Part shown: positions 8,708 through 17,605 of the stretch, piece by piece
How positions within the stretch are numbered: position 1 is the first letter of the stretch
Layout of the letters: each line of letters begins with the position of its first letter
Source of the DNA: J038 sp034437535
GTDB lineage: Bacteria; Chloroflexota; Anaerolineae; Aggregatilineales; Phototrophicaceae
NCBI GenBank assembly: GCA_034437535.1
Contig: DAOTTZ010000032.1
Span: 40,232 to 104,231 of the forward strand
DNA length: 64,000 nt
Reading direction: 5' to 3'
The notes under the pieces: model-generated
What the model saw: only the letters and a program-made list of their open reading frames with translations
The model's database searches: none
What the model was told of the DNA's origin: nothing
Made by a program: the position numbers and the translations under genes

Positions 8708-10318
8708 ATGCCCGTTATCGAAAGTCATGTTGACACCCGAAGTGAAGCATTCCGCACCAATTATGAGCATAACATCGCCCTGACACAAACGCTGGAAGAC
8801 CGCCAGGCCCAGGTACGTCAGGGCGGCAGTGAACGCGCCCGCAAACGGCACCTGGATCGTGGCAAGGTGTTGCCGCGTGAACGGGTCGAATTATTGCTGG
8901 ATCCGGGCGCACCCTTCCTGGAACTTTCTACCCTGGCCGCCTGGGATATGTACGACGACGAGACCCCCGGTGCTGGCACCATCACCGGGATCGGCCAGGT
9001 TAACGGTGTAGAGGTGATGATCTCGTGCAATGAGGCGACCGTCAAAGGCGGCACCACCTACCCCGTCACGCTGACCAAAGCCCTCCGCGCCCAGGAAATC
9101 GCCCGTGAAAATCACCTGCCAACTGTTTATCTGGTTGAATCCGGCGGGGCGAATTTGCCGCACCAATCCGAGATCTTCGTCCCTGGGGGGCGGAGCTTTG
9201 CCAACCAGGCCCAGATGAGCGCACGCGGCATCCCGCAGATTGCACTGGTGTTCGGCAATAGTACAGCGGGCGGGGCGTATGTGCCGGGCCTGAGCGATTA
9301 CACTGTGTTTGTGCGTGGCAAGGCGATGGCCTTCCTGGGGGGGCCGCCGCTGGTCAAGATGGCGACGGGCGAAGAAGTGGATGAAGAGACGCTGGGCGGC
9401 ACCGATATGCACGCTCGGATTTCCGGCCTGGCGGATTATGTGGCCGAAGACGACGCCGACGCCATCCGCATTGGACGAGAGATCGTCGCCGGGTTGAACT
9501 GGCGCAAGCACATCCACGCGGAGCGGCGCACGCCAGAACCGCCCAAATATGACCCGGATGAGTTACTCGGCATCGTACCGCCGGATACGATCCGCAAGCC
9601 GCTGGATATACGCGAAGTCATCGCCCGCATCGTAGACGGTTCGCGCTTTGTCGAATTCAAACCGGATTACGGCCAGACGCTCGTCACCGGGCACGCTCAC
9701 ATCAACGGATTTCCGGTCGGCATCATTGGCAATAACGGCATTTTATTTTCCGACAGTGCCAACAAGGCCGCTCAATTCATCCAGCTTTGCAACCACAGCC
9801 GCACCCCGTTGATCTATATGCAAAATATCACCGGTTTTATGGTGGGGCAAAAGTACGAAGAAGGCGGCATCATCAAGCATGGGAGCCAGATGATTAATGC
9901 CGTCGCCAATAGTAACGTGCCACAATTCACTATGCTGATCGGCGGAGCTTATGGCGCGGGATATTATGCGATGTGTGGCCGCCCATATGATCCCCGGCTT
10001 ATTTTTTCCTGGCCGACGAGTAAGACTGCGGTGATGGGTGCGGAACAAGCCGCCGGTGTGCTGGGCATCGTGCAGGAAGCGTCAATGCGCCGCCGGGGCA
10101 TCGAACCGGATCAAGAGCAGATCGAAGGCATGAAGTACATGGTACGGGCCAAATTCGAAGAAGAATCCGACCCGTATTACGGTACAGCCCGCATCTGGGA
10201 TGACGGCATGATCGACCCGCGTGATACACGCATGGCCTTGACCATCGGGCTGAGTATGAGTTATAACCGCGATTGGGTCAACGAAGGCCGACCGCATTAT
10301 GGTAACTTCCGCATGTGA
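8708..10318 (+). CDS. Acyl-CoA carboxylase carboxyltransferase (beta) subunit, methylcrotonyl-CoA type
   Basis: A 536-residue carboxyltransferase that moves the carboxyl group from biotin to an acyl-CoA. N- and C-terminal crotonase-like halves are recognisable; GGAYVPGLSDYTV and GAGYYAMCGRPYDPRLIFSWP are typical of the methylcrotonyl/geranyl-CoA carboxylase branch. Its biotin-bearing partner is encoded in the same directon at 18945-20873, together with an acyl-CoA dehydrogenase and an enoyl-CoA hydratase, so leucine (isovaleryl-CoA) or acyclic isoprenoid catabolism is the likely role; propionyl-CoA carboxylase is less likely. The ATG at 8708, preceded by AAAGAG, is preferred to an in-frame TTG at 8702. 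Confidence 0.9.
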   Translation: MPVIESHVDTRSEAFRTNYEHNIALTQTLEDRQAQVRQGGSERARKRHLDRGKVLPRERVELLLDPGAPFLELSTLAAWDMYDDETPGAGTITGIGQVNGVEVMISCNEATVKGGTTYPVTLTKALRAQEIARENHLPTVYLVESGGANLPHQSEIFVPGGRSFANQAQMSARGIPQIALVFGNSTAGGAYVPGLSDYTVFVRGKAMAFLGGPPLVKMATGEEVDEETLGGTDMHARISGLADYVAEDDADAIRIGREIVAGLNWRKHIHAERRTPEPPKYDPDELLGIVPPDTIRKPLDIREVIARIVDGSRFVEFKPDYGQTLVTGHAHINGFPVGIIGNNGILFSDSANKAAQFIQLCNHSRTPLIYMQNITGFMVGQKYEEGGIIKHGSQMINAVANSNVPQFTMLIGGAYGAGYYAMCGRPYDPRLIFSWPTSKTAVMGAEQAAGVLGIVQEASMRRRGIEPDQEQIEGMKYMVRAKFEEESDPYYGTARIWDDGMIDPRDTRMALTIGLSMSYNRDWVNEGRPHYGNFRM

Positions 10319-10333
10319 TAGCGATTGACACTT

Positions 10334-11176
10334 ATGGATGACCGACACGAGACCAATCGAAAGTCCTGGAACGCGGCAACCGCCCGGCATCTGGCTCACC
10401 GCAAAGACCAGGCGAATTTTTTCCACAATGGCGGCACCACCCTTTCCCCGGATGAAATACGCCTACTGGGAGACATCAACGGGCAGAAAATCTTGCATTT
10501 GCAGTGTAATGCCGGGCAAGATAGCGTCAGTCTGGCGTTGCGATTGGGGGCGCAGGTTACGGGTGTAGACATCAGCGACACTGCTATCGACGCCGCCCGC
10601 CAACTGGCCGACCAGACCGGAGCCAACGCCCGCTTTATCCGGGCAGATATATTCGACTGGTTCACTACCAATACACAGCACTTCGACATGGTATTTTCGT
10701 CCTATGGTACGACCTGCTGGCTATCCGACCTGACACGGTGGGGCCAGGGCATCGCGGACGCACTCAAACCGGGAGGACGATTCGTGTTTATCGACTTCCA
10801 CCCGGCAGGTATGATGTTCGAAGACGGCTACGTCCTCACTTATGATTACATGGGGGGCAAACAGCATAATCTGGACGGTGTGGGGGATTACGTGGGGGAG
10901 CAAAGCGGCACCACCAGCAACACCGGCGACGAACTCCAACAAACGGCTGAAGGCTGGCGTAATCCTCACCCATCCCATGAATTTTCCTGGGGGCTGGCGG
11001 ATCATCTTCAGGCGTTGCTCAAAGCTGGGCTGACTATCATGGATGTGGAAGAATACCCGTATAGTTACGGCTACCAACCATTCGGTGATTTAATTGAACA
11101 GGATCACCGCCGCTTTACCCGCCCACCCGGTCAACCGACCCTGCCGCTGATGTTTAGCATCACCGCCCGGCGGTAG
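10334..11176 (+). CDS. Class I SAM-dependent methyltransferase
   Basis: A 280-residue methyltransferase. The glycine-rich SAM-binding motif I is ILHLQCNAGQDS near residue 55, followed by the acidic strand end VTGVDISDTAI and the motif NARFIRADIFDW. The C-terminal part (from about residue 180) is a variable substrate-recognition region. It follows the carboxyltransferase by 15 bases and precedes the AlbA_2 gene by 12 bases, so it is co-transcribed with the acyl-CoA genes, but its substrate cannot be read from sequence. The ATG at 10334 is chosen over an in-frame TTG at 10325. Confidence 0.85.
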   Translation: MDDRHETNRKSWNAATARHLAHRKDQANFFHNGGTTLSPDEIRLLGDINGQKILHLQCNAGQDSVSLALRLGAQVTGVDISDTAIDAARQLADQTGANARFIRADIFDWFTTNTQHFDMVFSSYGTTCWLSDLTRWGQGIADALKPGGRFVFIDFHPAGMMFEDGYVLTYDYMGGKQHNLDGVGDYVGEQSGTTSNTGDELQQTAEGWRNPHPSHEFSWGLADHLQALLKAGLTIMDVEEYPYSYGYQPFGDLIEQDHRRFTRPPGQPTLPLMFSITARR

Positions 11177-11188
11177 GGGCCAATTGTC

Positions 11189-12160
11189 ATGTGGGATCAA
11201 GCCCGGTTGGAGCGATTCATCACAGAAGGCATTGAAGAAAGCCTGACGCTAGAATATAAAGCCGCCCCCGCGCTGGATAAATCTCAACAGCGGAAAGACG
11301 AGATCACCAAGGATGTCTCCGCGATGGCGAATGCCGCCGGCGGCACCTTGATCTATGGCATCATGGAACATCAAGAAAACGGTAAGCGGCATCTGCCGTC
11401 ACACATCGACCCGATTGATCGTGCTGATTATTCAAAAGAATGGCTGGAACAAGTCATCAGCAACATCCGCCCACGCATTGACGGCATCGTAATCCACCCG
11501 GTACCACTAAACACGGCCCCGAATCATGTCGTCTATGTGGTGGAAATCCCGCAAAGTGACACCGCACACCAGGCCAACAGCAAAAAATACTACAAGCGGT
11601 TCAACTTCGAATCGGTACCGATGGACGACTACGAGATCCGCGACATCATGAGCCGGGCGCAACACCCGCGCATTGATCTCTCCTTCAGCCTGGAGATCAC
11701 CACCCGCACCCATTCCAACTATATGTCCAACGGTCAGACGCGCAGTACAGTCTGCGTGTTGATGGTGCGGGCGCAGAACGTCGGGCGGGCTTACGCGCAA
11801 TATGTCAACAGTTTTATCAAGTTGCCCAATCATCTACTCTCAGCCGACCTGGATAACCGCAAGGTGTTCGAAGAAGACGGCATCCTCTATGCGGAGCTGT
11901 ACGAAGATAATACGGTGCGGGATGTCGTCGATGTTGAGATGATCGGTGCCCACCCGATCCAGAAATACGGCCCGGCCCGCTTCGATCCGATCTTACCAAG
12001 CCTGAGCCTGACGTGGGAGATTCCATTGGTGGACTCGTATTTGGATCTCGATGTGGGTGGACTTATGTTAAAATGGCGAACATACGCCGATAATGCCCCG
12101 GTCAACCAGGGAATCGTCCCGATCAAAAATATTCCAAAGATCGACCGGCGCAATCAATAA
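11189..12160 (+). CDS. AlbA_2/Schlafen-like putative DNA-binding or ATP-binding domain protein
   Basis: A 323-residue cytoplasmic protein. The N-terminal part (about residues 5-140) carries the AlbA_2 signature: ESLTLEYKAA, then KDVSAMANAAGGTLIYGI, then a VPLN...VYVVEIPQS strand, as in proteins once called divergent AAA-4 or Schlafen AlbA_2. The C-terminal half (150-323) is predicted beta-rich and I do not recognise it. The gene sits inside a catabolic directon, 12 bases after a methyltransferase and 21 bases before the acyl-CoA dehydrogenase. AlbA_2 proteins are often transcription-linked, so a local regulatory role is possible but unproven. Confidence 0.75.
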   Translation: MWDQARLERFITEGIEESLTLEYKAAPALDKSQQRKDEITKDVSAMANAAGGTLIYGIMEHQENGKRHLPSHIDPIDRADYSKEWLEQVISNIRPRIDGIVIHPVPLNTAPNHVVYVVEIPQSDTAHQANSKKYYKRFNFESVPMDDYEIRDIMSRAQHPRIDLSFSLEITTRTHSNYMSNGQTRSTVCVLMVRAQNVGRAYAQYVNSFIKLPNHLLSADLDNRKVFEEDGILYAELYEDNTVRDVVDVEMIGAHPIQKYGPARFDPILPSLSLTWEIPLVDSYLDLDVGGLMLKWRTYADNAPVNQGIVPIKNIPKIDRRNQ

Positions 12161-12181
12161 TGTTATTGAGGAGTTAGTGAC

Positions 12182-13375
12182 ATGGTTTTATCAACCGCCC
12201 CACGCCAGAATGTGATGAACCCCTTCACCGATGAACATGAGATGTTTCGCAAGACCGTTCGAAACTTTGTCCAAAAAGAGATTAACCCGCATATCGACGC
12301 CTGGGAAGAAGCAGAAGCCGCCCCACTGCATGATCTGTTTAAGAAGATGGGCGATCTCGGCTTCCTGGGGCTGAATTACCCGCTGGAATACGGCGGGGCA
12401 GAGGCCGACATCTGGTTTACAGTGGTCTTCGCGGAAGAACTGGGCCGGGCGGGTGCGGCTGGCATCCCGATGGCGACTTTTGTGCAGACCGATATGGCAA
12501 CGCCGGCCCTTGCCAAGCATGGCTCGCCCGACCTCAAAGCCCAATATCTAGCCCCGGCCCTGCGCGGGGAGATGGTGGCCGCCATCGCAGTGAGTGAACC
12601 GGACGCCGGCAGTGATGTGGCCCGCATCAAAACACGGGCCGAGCGCGACGGCGACGAGTACGTTATCAACGGAAGCAAGCTCTACATCACCAATGGTACC
12701 CAGGCCGATTGGTTGTGCTTGCTGGCCCGCACCAGCGACGGTGACGATTATCGCGGTATGTCGTTGATCGTCGTCCCGACCGATACTGAGGGCTTCACCG
12801 TCAGCCGCAAGCTGAAGAAACTGGGCAACCACAGCAGTGATACCGCCTTTATCACGTTCGAAGATGTGCGCGTGCCAGTGAGCAACCGCATCGGCGAAGA
12901 AGGCATGGGCTTTTATTACCAGATGGAGCAATTCCAGGTTGAACGGTTGGTCGGTGCGATCAGCGGAGTCGCCGGGGCGGAAAAAGCCGTTCGGGATACC
13001 ATCGCCTACTGCCAGGAGCGCAAGGCGTTCAACAAGCCATTGATCGCCAACCAGTGGATTCAGTTCAAACTGGGCGAACTCTTGACCGAGATCGAAGCGG
13101 CCCGCCACATGAATTATGCCTGCGCCGCCCAGCTAGAAGCAGGGGAAGACGATGCCGCTATCACCCGGTTGGCCTCTATGTGCAAGCTCAAGGCCGGGCG
13201 GTTGATGCGTGAAGTTGGCGATACCTGCCTGCAATTTTACGGCGGCATGGGCTACATGGAGGAAACCCCCGTCTCGCGTTACTTCCGCGATGCGCGGTTG
13301 ACGAGCATCGGCGGCGGGGCCGATGAAGTGATGCTAGGGATTATCGCCAAGCTCGAAAATATGAACCCGAGGTAG
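12182..13375 (+). CDS. Acyl-CoA dehydrogenase (isovaleryl-CoA-dehydrogenase-like)
   Basis: A 397-residue FAD-dependent acyl-CoA dehydrogenase of normal length. The N-terminal helical domain, middle beta domain (VSEPDAGSDVARIKT, YVINGSKLYITNGTQADW) and C-terminal helical domain (QFYGGMGYMEETPVSRYFRD, then IGGGADEVMLGIIAK) are all present. It would oxidise a short or branched acyl-CoA to the enoyl-CoA that feeds the adjacent biotin carboxylase and hydratase. Exact substrate is inferred from neighbours. GAGGAG upstream supports the ATG at 12182. Confidence 0.9.
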   Translation: MVLSTAPRQNVMNPFTDEHEMFRKTVRNFVQKEINPHIDAWEEAEAAPLHDLFKKMGDLGFLGLNYPLEYGGAEADIWFTVVFAEELGRAGAAGIPMATFVQTDMATPALAKHGSPDLKAQYLAPALRGEMVAAIAVSEPDAGSDVARIKTRAERDGDEYVINGSKLYITNGTQADWLCLLARTSDGDDYRGMSLIVVPTDTEGFTVSRKLKKLGNHSSDTAFITFEDVRVPVSNRIGEEGMGFYYQMEQFQVERLVGAISGVAGAEKAVRDTIAYCQERKAFNKPLIANQWIQFKLGELLTEIEAARHMNYACAAQLEAGEDDAAITRLASMCKLKAGRLMREVGDTCLQFYGGMGYMEETPVSRYFRDARLTSIGGGADEVMLGIIAKLENMNPR

Positions 13376-13378
13376 CGC

Positions 13379-14446
13379 GTGGCTGATTCCGATACTGTTC
13401 AACCCCAGGCACACGGTCATCCGCAGATCAATGGGGAGACCGTGACATTTCATTATGCCGCCAGGCCAAGCCAGCCCGTTTATCTGGTCGGTGATTTTAA
13501 TGGATGGCAAAAGGACGAGGATCACCGGCTGACACCGGACGCAGACGGCCAGTTGACCGTTTCCTTACGGTTGCCACTTGATGCTTACGTGGAATACGCA
13601 TTGACCACCGAACCGGGCAACGACGACGCCCGCCTGCAAGATCCGCTCAATGCGGGGCGGACCGCCGACAACGGCATGGGATACCATAATCACTACTTTT
13701 ACATGCCACAGGCGCACCCATCCCGCTATACGCAAGCGCGGTCTGATACGCCACACGGCACGGTTACAGCCCATCACATCACCAGTGATTACCTCGTCGA
13801 CGGAAGCCGCCCGGTATGGTTTTACCAACCACCAACCGACCGCCCGGTGCCGCTGGTGCTGGTCTATGATGGGTATGATTATCAAGATCGCGGGAAGCTC
13901 GTCACGGTGGTGGATAACTTGATCGCAGATGGAGAGATCGCACCTATCGCGCTGGCAATGGTGAAAAATGCGGGGAGCGGTCGCTTTACCGAGTACAATA
14001 CGGGCGAAACGATCATCAGCGCATTCGCCAACCTGATTCTGCCGCTGGCACAAGAGACACTCAACCTGGAAGCCCCTGGCAATTATGGTGTGTTGGGCGC
14101 ATCTATGGGCGGGCTGATGGCCCTGTATACCGCACTCCGCCTGCCGCACATCTTCCGGCGCATCGTGAGTCAATCCGGGGCGTTTTTACCGTTCAACGCG
14201 GAAGCGGTGCCGCTCTACCGTGTGATGATCGACCAATTGACAGAGCCGCCCCCGTTCAAGCTGTGGCTGGATGTGGGCACGCTGGAATGGTTGCATGATG
14301 TGAATGCTCAACTCTACCAGGATTTACGATCTCGCGGTTGGGATGTGACGTATTTGGAGTACAATGCAGGGCACAATTATACCGCGTGGGCGAACGGCTT
14401 GGCCCGCGCCCTGACCACCGTGTTCCCGCAGGCAGACCAATTATGA
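13379..14446 (+). CDS. Esterase of the EsterD/Fes family with N-terminal CBM48-like domain
   Basis: A 355-residue two-domain protein. Residues about 20-115 form an E-set/CBM48-like domain (VYLVGDFNGWQKDEDHRL), as in AMPK-beta and enterochelin-esterase N-terminal domains. Residues 130-350 are an alpha/beta hydrolase with nucleophile elbow GASMGG (Ser242), probable acid Asp298 in LWLDVG and probable His332 in GHNYTAW. No signal peptide is visible, so it acts in the cytoplasm. It begins with GTG three bases after the dehydrogenase stop and ends in an ATGA overlap with the next gene. Substrate unknown. Confidence 0.82.
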   Translation: MADSDTVQPQAHGHPQINGETVTFHYAARPSQPVYLVGDFNGWQKDEDHRLTPDADGQLTVSLRLPLDAYVEYALTTEPGNDDARLQDPLNAGRTADNGMGYHNHYFYMPQAHPSRYTQARSDTPHGTVTAHHITSDYLVDGSRPVWFYQPPTDRPVPLVLVYDGYDYQDRGKLVTVVDNLIADGEIAPIALAMVKNAGSGRFTEYNTGETIISAFANLILPLAQETLNLEAPGNYGVLGASMGGLMALYTALRLPHIFRRIVSQSGAFLPFNAEAVPLYRVMIDQLTEPPPFKLWLDVGTLEWLHDVNAQLYQDLRSRGWDVTYLEYNAGHNYTAWANGLARALTTVFPQADQL

Positions 14447-15195
14447 ATCAAGATCAGCAAGACATCGCATTACGATTTATCCAATCATTAAATTATTTGT
14501 TCAACATGACTTATCATAGTCATCATCACGCGATTGACGGCGTTCACATCGCAGATTACCGTGAGTCCGGCTATCAACCGGATGACTTTCAGATCGAGTA
14601 TTTCACCATCGACACGCCACCGATCAAGTTACAGGCGGTGATTCAGCAAGTCGCGCCGGATGCCGCCAGCATTATCAATGTGTTTCATCCGCCCGGCCAA
14701 CAAGACGACGCCCAGGCAATCATAGACCGCCTGAGCCGTAAGCACACCTACCGGTACACGGCCCCACTCCAGAAGGTGAGATTGCCAGCACCATTTGAGA
14801 CCCGTATCGAAGTGGATGAGGTCTTCGACGTGGAAGATGTGGAACAGGCCAACCAAACCCTGGGCGATAGTGACCGCCCAATGCTGACGGAAGGCATCGG
14901 AGATCCACTCTTACGCCGCTTTTCGGCCATAATCGAAGATAAGGCAGTCGGTTGGGCGCAGATGGTCAACGCGGTGGTACCAGGGACGGCTTACATCGGA
15001 GAGATGTTCACCTTGCCGGATTATCGGAATCAGGGGGTGGCGGCGGCCCTGCTCAACCGCATCCACGAAGAAGCCCGCGCCACAGACTGTGATACCGTCT
15101 TGCTGGTGCCTTCATTGATGGCAAAGGACTTCTACGGCCAATATGGGTACCAGACCGTCGTTGAATATTCTGTATTTCATAGGGAGGGCGAATGA
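14443..15195 (+). CDS. GNAT-family N-acetyltransferase
   Basis: A 250-residue protein with a poorly conserved N-terminal half (1-130) and a GNAT domain at about 140-248; the acetyl-CoA-binding motif A is FTLPDYRNQGVAAALLNRI, followed by motif B FYGQYGYQTVVEY. Its ATG overlaps the esterase stop and its own stop overlaps the next start (ATGA both times), so it is tightly coupled to the AtuA gene. The acceptor is unknown. An upstream in-frame ATG at 14338 is rejected because it lies far inside the esterase. Confidence 0.82.
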   Translation: MNQDQQDIALRFIQSLNYLFNMTYHSHHHAIDGVHIADYRESGYQPDDFQIEYFTIDTPPIKLQAVIQQVAPDAASIINVFHPPGQQDDAQAIIDRLSRKHTYRYTAPLQKVRLPAPFETRIEVDEVFDVEDVEQANQTLGDSDRPMLTEGIGDPLLRRFSAIIEDKAVGWAQMVNAVVPGTAYIGEMFTLPDYRNQGVAAALLNRIHEEARATDCDTVLLVPSLMAKDFYGQYGYQTVVEYSVFHREGE

Positions 15196-16544
15196 CCTAT
15201 CGTATCGGTTCTGCTCAGGGTTTTTATGGAGATGACGTGACCCGCGCCCTGCCGATGATTCACGGCGGGCATGTGGACGTGATCTGCTTCGAAGCGTTGG
15301 CAGAACTCACACTAGCGATCTTGCAAAAAGACCGGCTTAAAGATCCAGCACGCGGGTATACCTTCGACCTCAACATCATCGCACGGAAGATCTTGCCAGC
15401 GGCTTATGAGCGCGGCATCCCGCTGATTACCAACGGCGGCGGGTTGAATCCACTTGGGGCGGCCCAGATGATCCAGCAAACCGCCGAAGAGATGGGATTG
15501 ACCGGCTTGAAGATCGCGGCGGTGACAGGCGATGACGCCATGCCCCGTCTGGCCGAACTCCAGGCGGGCGGGGAACCCCTGGCCCACATGGAAACCGGCG
15601 AAGCCTTCGGGCCGGCGACCTGGGCCAATGCCAACGTTTACATGGGGGCCGCTGGCATCGTGGAAGCGTTGCGAAATGGTGCCCACATCGTCATTACCGG
15701 GCGCGTGGCCGATCCTTGCCTGTATCTCGCCCCGCTCATCGCGCATTACGGCTGGGATTGGGACGAGTGGGACAAGCTGGCGGCGGGCATCGTCTGCGGC
15801 CATCTGCTAGAATGTACCGGGCAGGTCGTCGGCGGCAACAGCCTGGCCGTGCAAGGGCAGGTCGCACCAGGAGATTTTGCCAACCTGGGGTATCCTATCG
15901 CCCATGTGGAAGCCGATGGCACGTTCGTCCTGACCAAGACGCCAGATTATCCGGGCGTGGTCAGCACAGCGACCGTCAAAGAGCAATTGCTCTATGAAGT
16001 GCATGACCCTGGGAATTACATCACGCCGGATGTGGTGGCCGACTTCACGACCTTGAGGCTGGAAGCCATCGGGCCGGATCAAGTGCGCGTTAGCGGGGTG
16101 ACTGGTAAACCGCGCCCGGAAAAGCTCAAGCTGAACCTGGGTCGGGTGGAAGGCTACATGCGTGAGTTGATCTTCACGGTCGGCTGGCCGGAAGCCTGGC
16201 ACAAGGTCGAGCAATTGCAAGCCATGATCGAGGCAAGCTGGCGCGACCTGCCCATCCAGCGAATCGAATACGATTACCTGGGGCAAAATAGCCTGTATGG
16301 CCCCATCGCCGATCTACCCGATGACCCGCTAGAGATCATCTTGCGGGTGACGTTCACAGCGGCGGAAGAAGGCACACTCAAGACGGCGGTGCGCCAGATG
16401 ATGACCAACGGCCTGAGCGGCCCGGCGGGCATGAGTATTTCCGGCCCGACGATCAGTGCCCGCCCGCGCATCATCCTGGGATTATGGCCGACTCTCATCA
16501 GCCGCGATCACGTCGAACCCAGCATTCATTATCTCAGCTCATGA
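15192..16544 (+). CDS. AtuA-type acyclic terpene utilisation protein (DUF1446)
   Basis: A 450-residue cytoplasmic protein of the AtuA N-terminal domain family (DUF1446). Family members occur with methylcrotonyl- or geranyl-CoA carboxylase genes and are needed for acyclic terpene use in Pseudomonas, but their reaction is not established. Recognisable blocks are the N-terminal IGSAQGFYGDD, VDVICFEALAELT, ITNGGGLNPLGAAQM and IVITGRVADPCLYLAPL. The small C-terminal domain found fused in many homologues is here a separate gene at 17294-17605. It starts and ends with ATGA overlaps. Confidence 0.85.
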   Translation: MTYRIGSAQGFYGDDVTRALPMIHGGHVDVICFEALAELTLAILQKDRLKDPARGYTFDLNIIARKILPAAYERGIPLITNGGGLNPLGAAQMIQQTAEEMGLTGLKIAAVTGDDAMPRLAELQAGGEPLAHMETGEAFGPATWANANVYMGAAGIVEALRNGAHIVITGRVADPCLYLAPLIAHYGWDWDEWDKLAAGIVCGHLLECTGQVVGGNSLAVQGQVAPGDFANLGYPIAHVEADGTFVLTKTPDYPGVVSTATVKEQLLYEVHDPGNYITPDVVADFTTLRLEAIGPDQVRVSGVTGKPRPEKLKLNLGRVEGYMRELIFTVGWPEAWHKVEQLQAMIEASWRDLPIQRIEYDYLGQNSLYGPIADLPDDPLEIILRVTFTAAEEGTLKTAVRQMMTNGLSGPAGMSISGPTISARPRIILGLWPTLISRDHVEPSIHYLSS

Positions 16545-17281
16545 CCGACGATGTCTTCTTGCTTGATCCACGTCACGCGCCCTTCGTCAACGGGGAATCT
16601 CCCTATCTGCACGACATCCAGTTATCCTGGTTTCAACGGTTGACGATTTTCGGGTTGGTGGCGGCCAGCCTGTTCCTGGCGTGGTCGGCGATCTTCGCAG
16701 ATGACAATGAGACAGTCGTCTATCAAGTCGAAGCGGATGTTATCGCACGCGAAATCACCGGGACGGAGTTTAACCCCCGTTATCAGTTGACCTACACCTA
16801 CACCGACCATGAAGGCGACATGCATACCGTCGAGCGCATCGTTGAAGAAGCCATCTACGACCGGACGGCGGTTGACCCTCGGCTGACGGTCGAATATGAG
16901 GATGGACGCAACCAGCGCGCCGAGCCAATCAGCCCGGAGGCAGAATTCGCCAACCTCAGCCCGACGCTACTGGTGCTCATCGCGCTGATTATCGGCATTG
17001 TGTGGAGCGGGTATTTCTGGCTGTTGCGGCCACAACGCATCAACGACACCCTGACTTCACACGGCCAACTGTGCGATGGACGCTTAGAAAACATCTGGCC
17101 GACCCATGCCGGACGAGATTATATCGTCAATGTCAAATACAAGTTCGACACGCCCGCCGGCAAGCTCCTGGTCGGGTATGATGATGGCGTCCGACAGGAT
17201 TTACAAAGCAACCGTCTACCGACACCCGGCACGCCCATCCGCGTGCTGTATGTGGACGACAAATTATATCGTTTGATGTAG
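16541..17281 (+). CDS. DUF3592-type membrane protein
   Basis: A 246-residue protein with two hydrophobic segments (about residues 33-52 and 145-165) flanking an external beta-rich region (YQLTYTYTDHEGDMHTVERIVEE) and a second such region at the C-terminus (KVLYVD-like NPxxxxPIRVLYVDDKLYRLM ending). This layout matches DUF3592 proteins of unknown function. The start at 16541 forms an ATGA overlap with AtuA; the longer in-frame start at 16484 lies within AtuA and is rejected. It separates AtuA from its small partner domain gene. Confidence 0.7.
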   Translation: MTDDVFLLDPRHAPFVNGESPYLHDIQLSWFQRLTIFGLVAASLFLAWSAIFADDNETVVYQVEADVIAREITGTEFNPRYQLTYTYTDHEGDMHTVERIVEEAIYDRTAVDPRLTVEYEDGRNQRAEPISPEAEFANLSPTLLVLIALIIGIVWSGYFWLLRPQRINDTLTSHGQLCDGRLENIWPTHAGRDYIVNVKYKFDTPAGKLLVGYDDGVRQDLQSNRLPTPGTPIRVLYVDDKLYRLM

Positions 17282-17293
17282 AGAGAGAGACCC

Positions 17294-17605
17294 ATGCCCC
17301 GCAGATTGTACGATCTGGCCTTTGGCCGCTCCGGTGATAAGGGTGACATCGCCAATATCAGCGTGATTGCCCGTGATAGCACCGCATATGCCGAACTGAA
17401 ACAAAAGCTCACTGCCGACCGTGTGAAAGCCCACTTCGGGCGGTTGGTTCAAGGTGAGGTGATCCGCTATGAGATGGACAACATCGAAGCGTTGAACTTC
17501 GTGTTGCACCGCGCCCTGGATGGGGGCGGCACGCGCTCCTTGCGTGTGGATGGCCTGGGGAAATCATTGGCCGGGGCCTTGCTCTACATGGAATGGGAGG
17601 ACTGA
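17294..17605 (+). CDS. Stand-alone AtuA-like C-terminal (ferredoxin-fold) domain protein
   Basis: A 103-residue protein beginning RLYDLAFGRSGDKGDIANISVIA, a pattern typical of the small C-terminal domain of AtuA-family proteins. In many relatives this domain is fused to or encoded directly next to the DUF1446 protein, so the two very likely act as one complex or enzyme. A GAGAGAGA tract lies just before the ATG. It is followed by a TGATG overlap with the next gene. Confidence 0.8.
   Translation: MPRRLYDLAFGRSGDKGDIANISVIARDSTAYAELKQKLTADRVKAHFGRLVQGEVIRYEMDNIEALNFVLHRALDGGGTRSLRVDGLGKSLAGALLYMEWED

Noticed and set aside
15192..17605. Split AtuA read as a frameshifted pseudogene
   Set aside because: Both parts have good starts, and an intact gene lies between them with ATGA coupling; the small domain is a normal stand-alone form in relatives.
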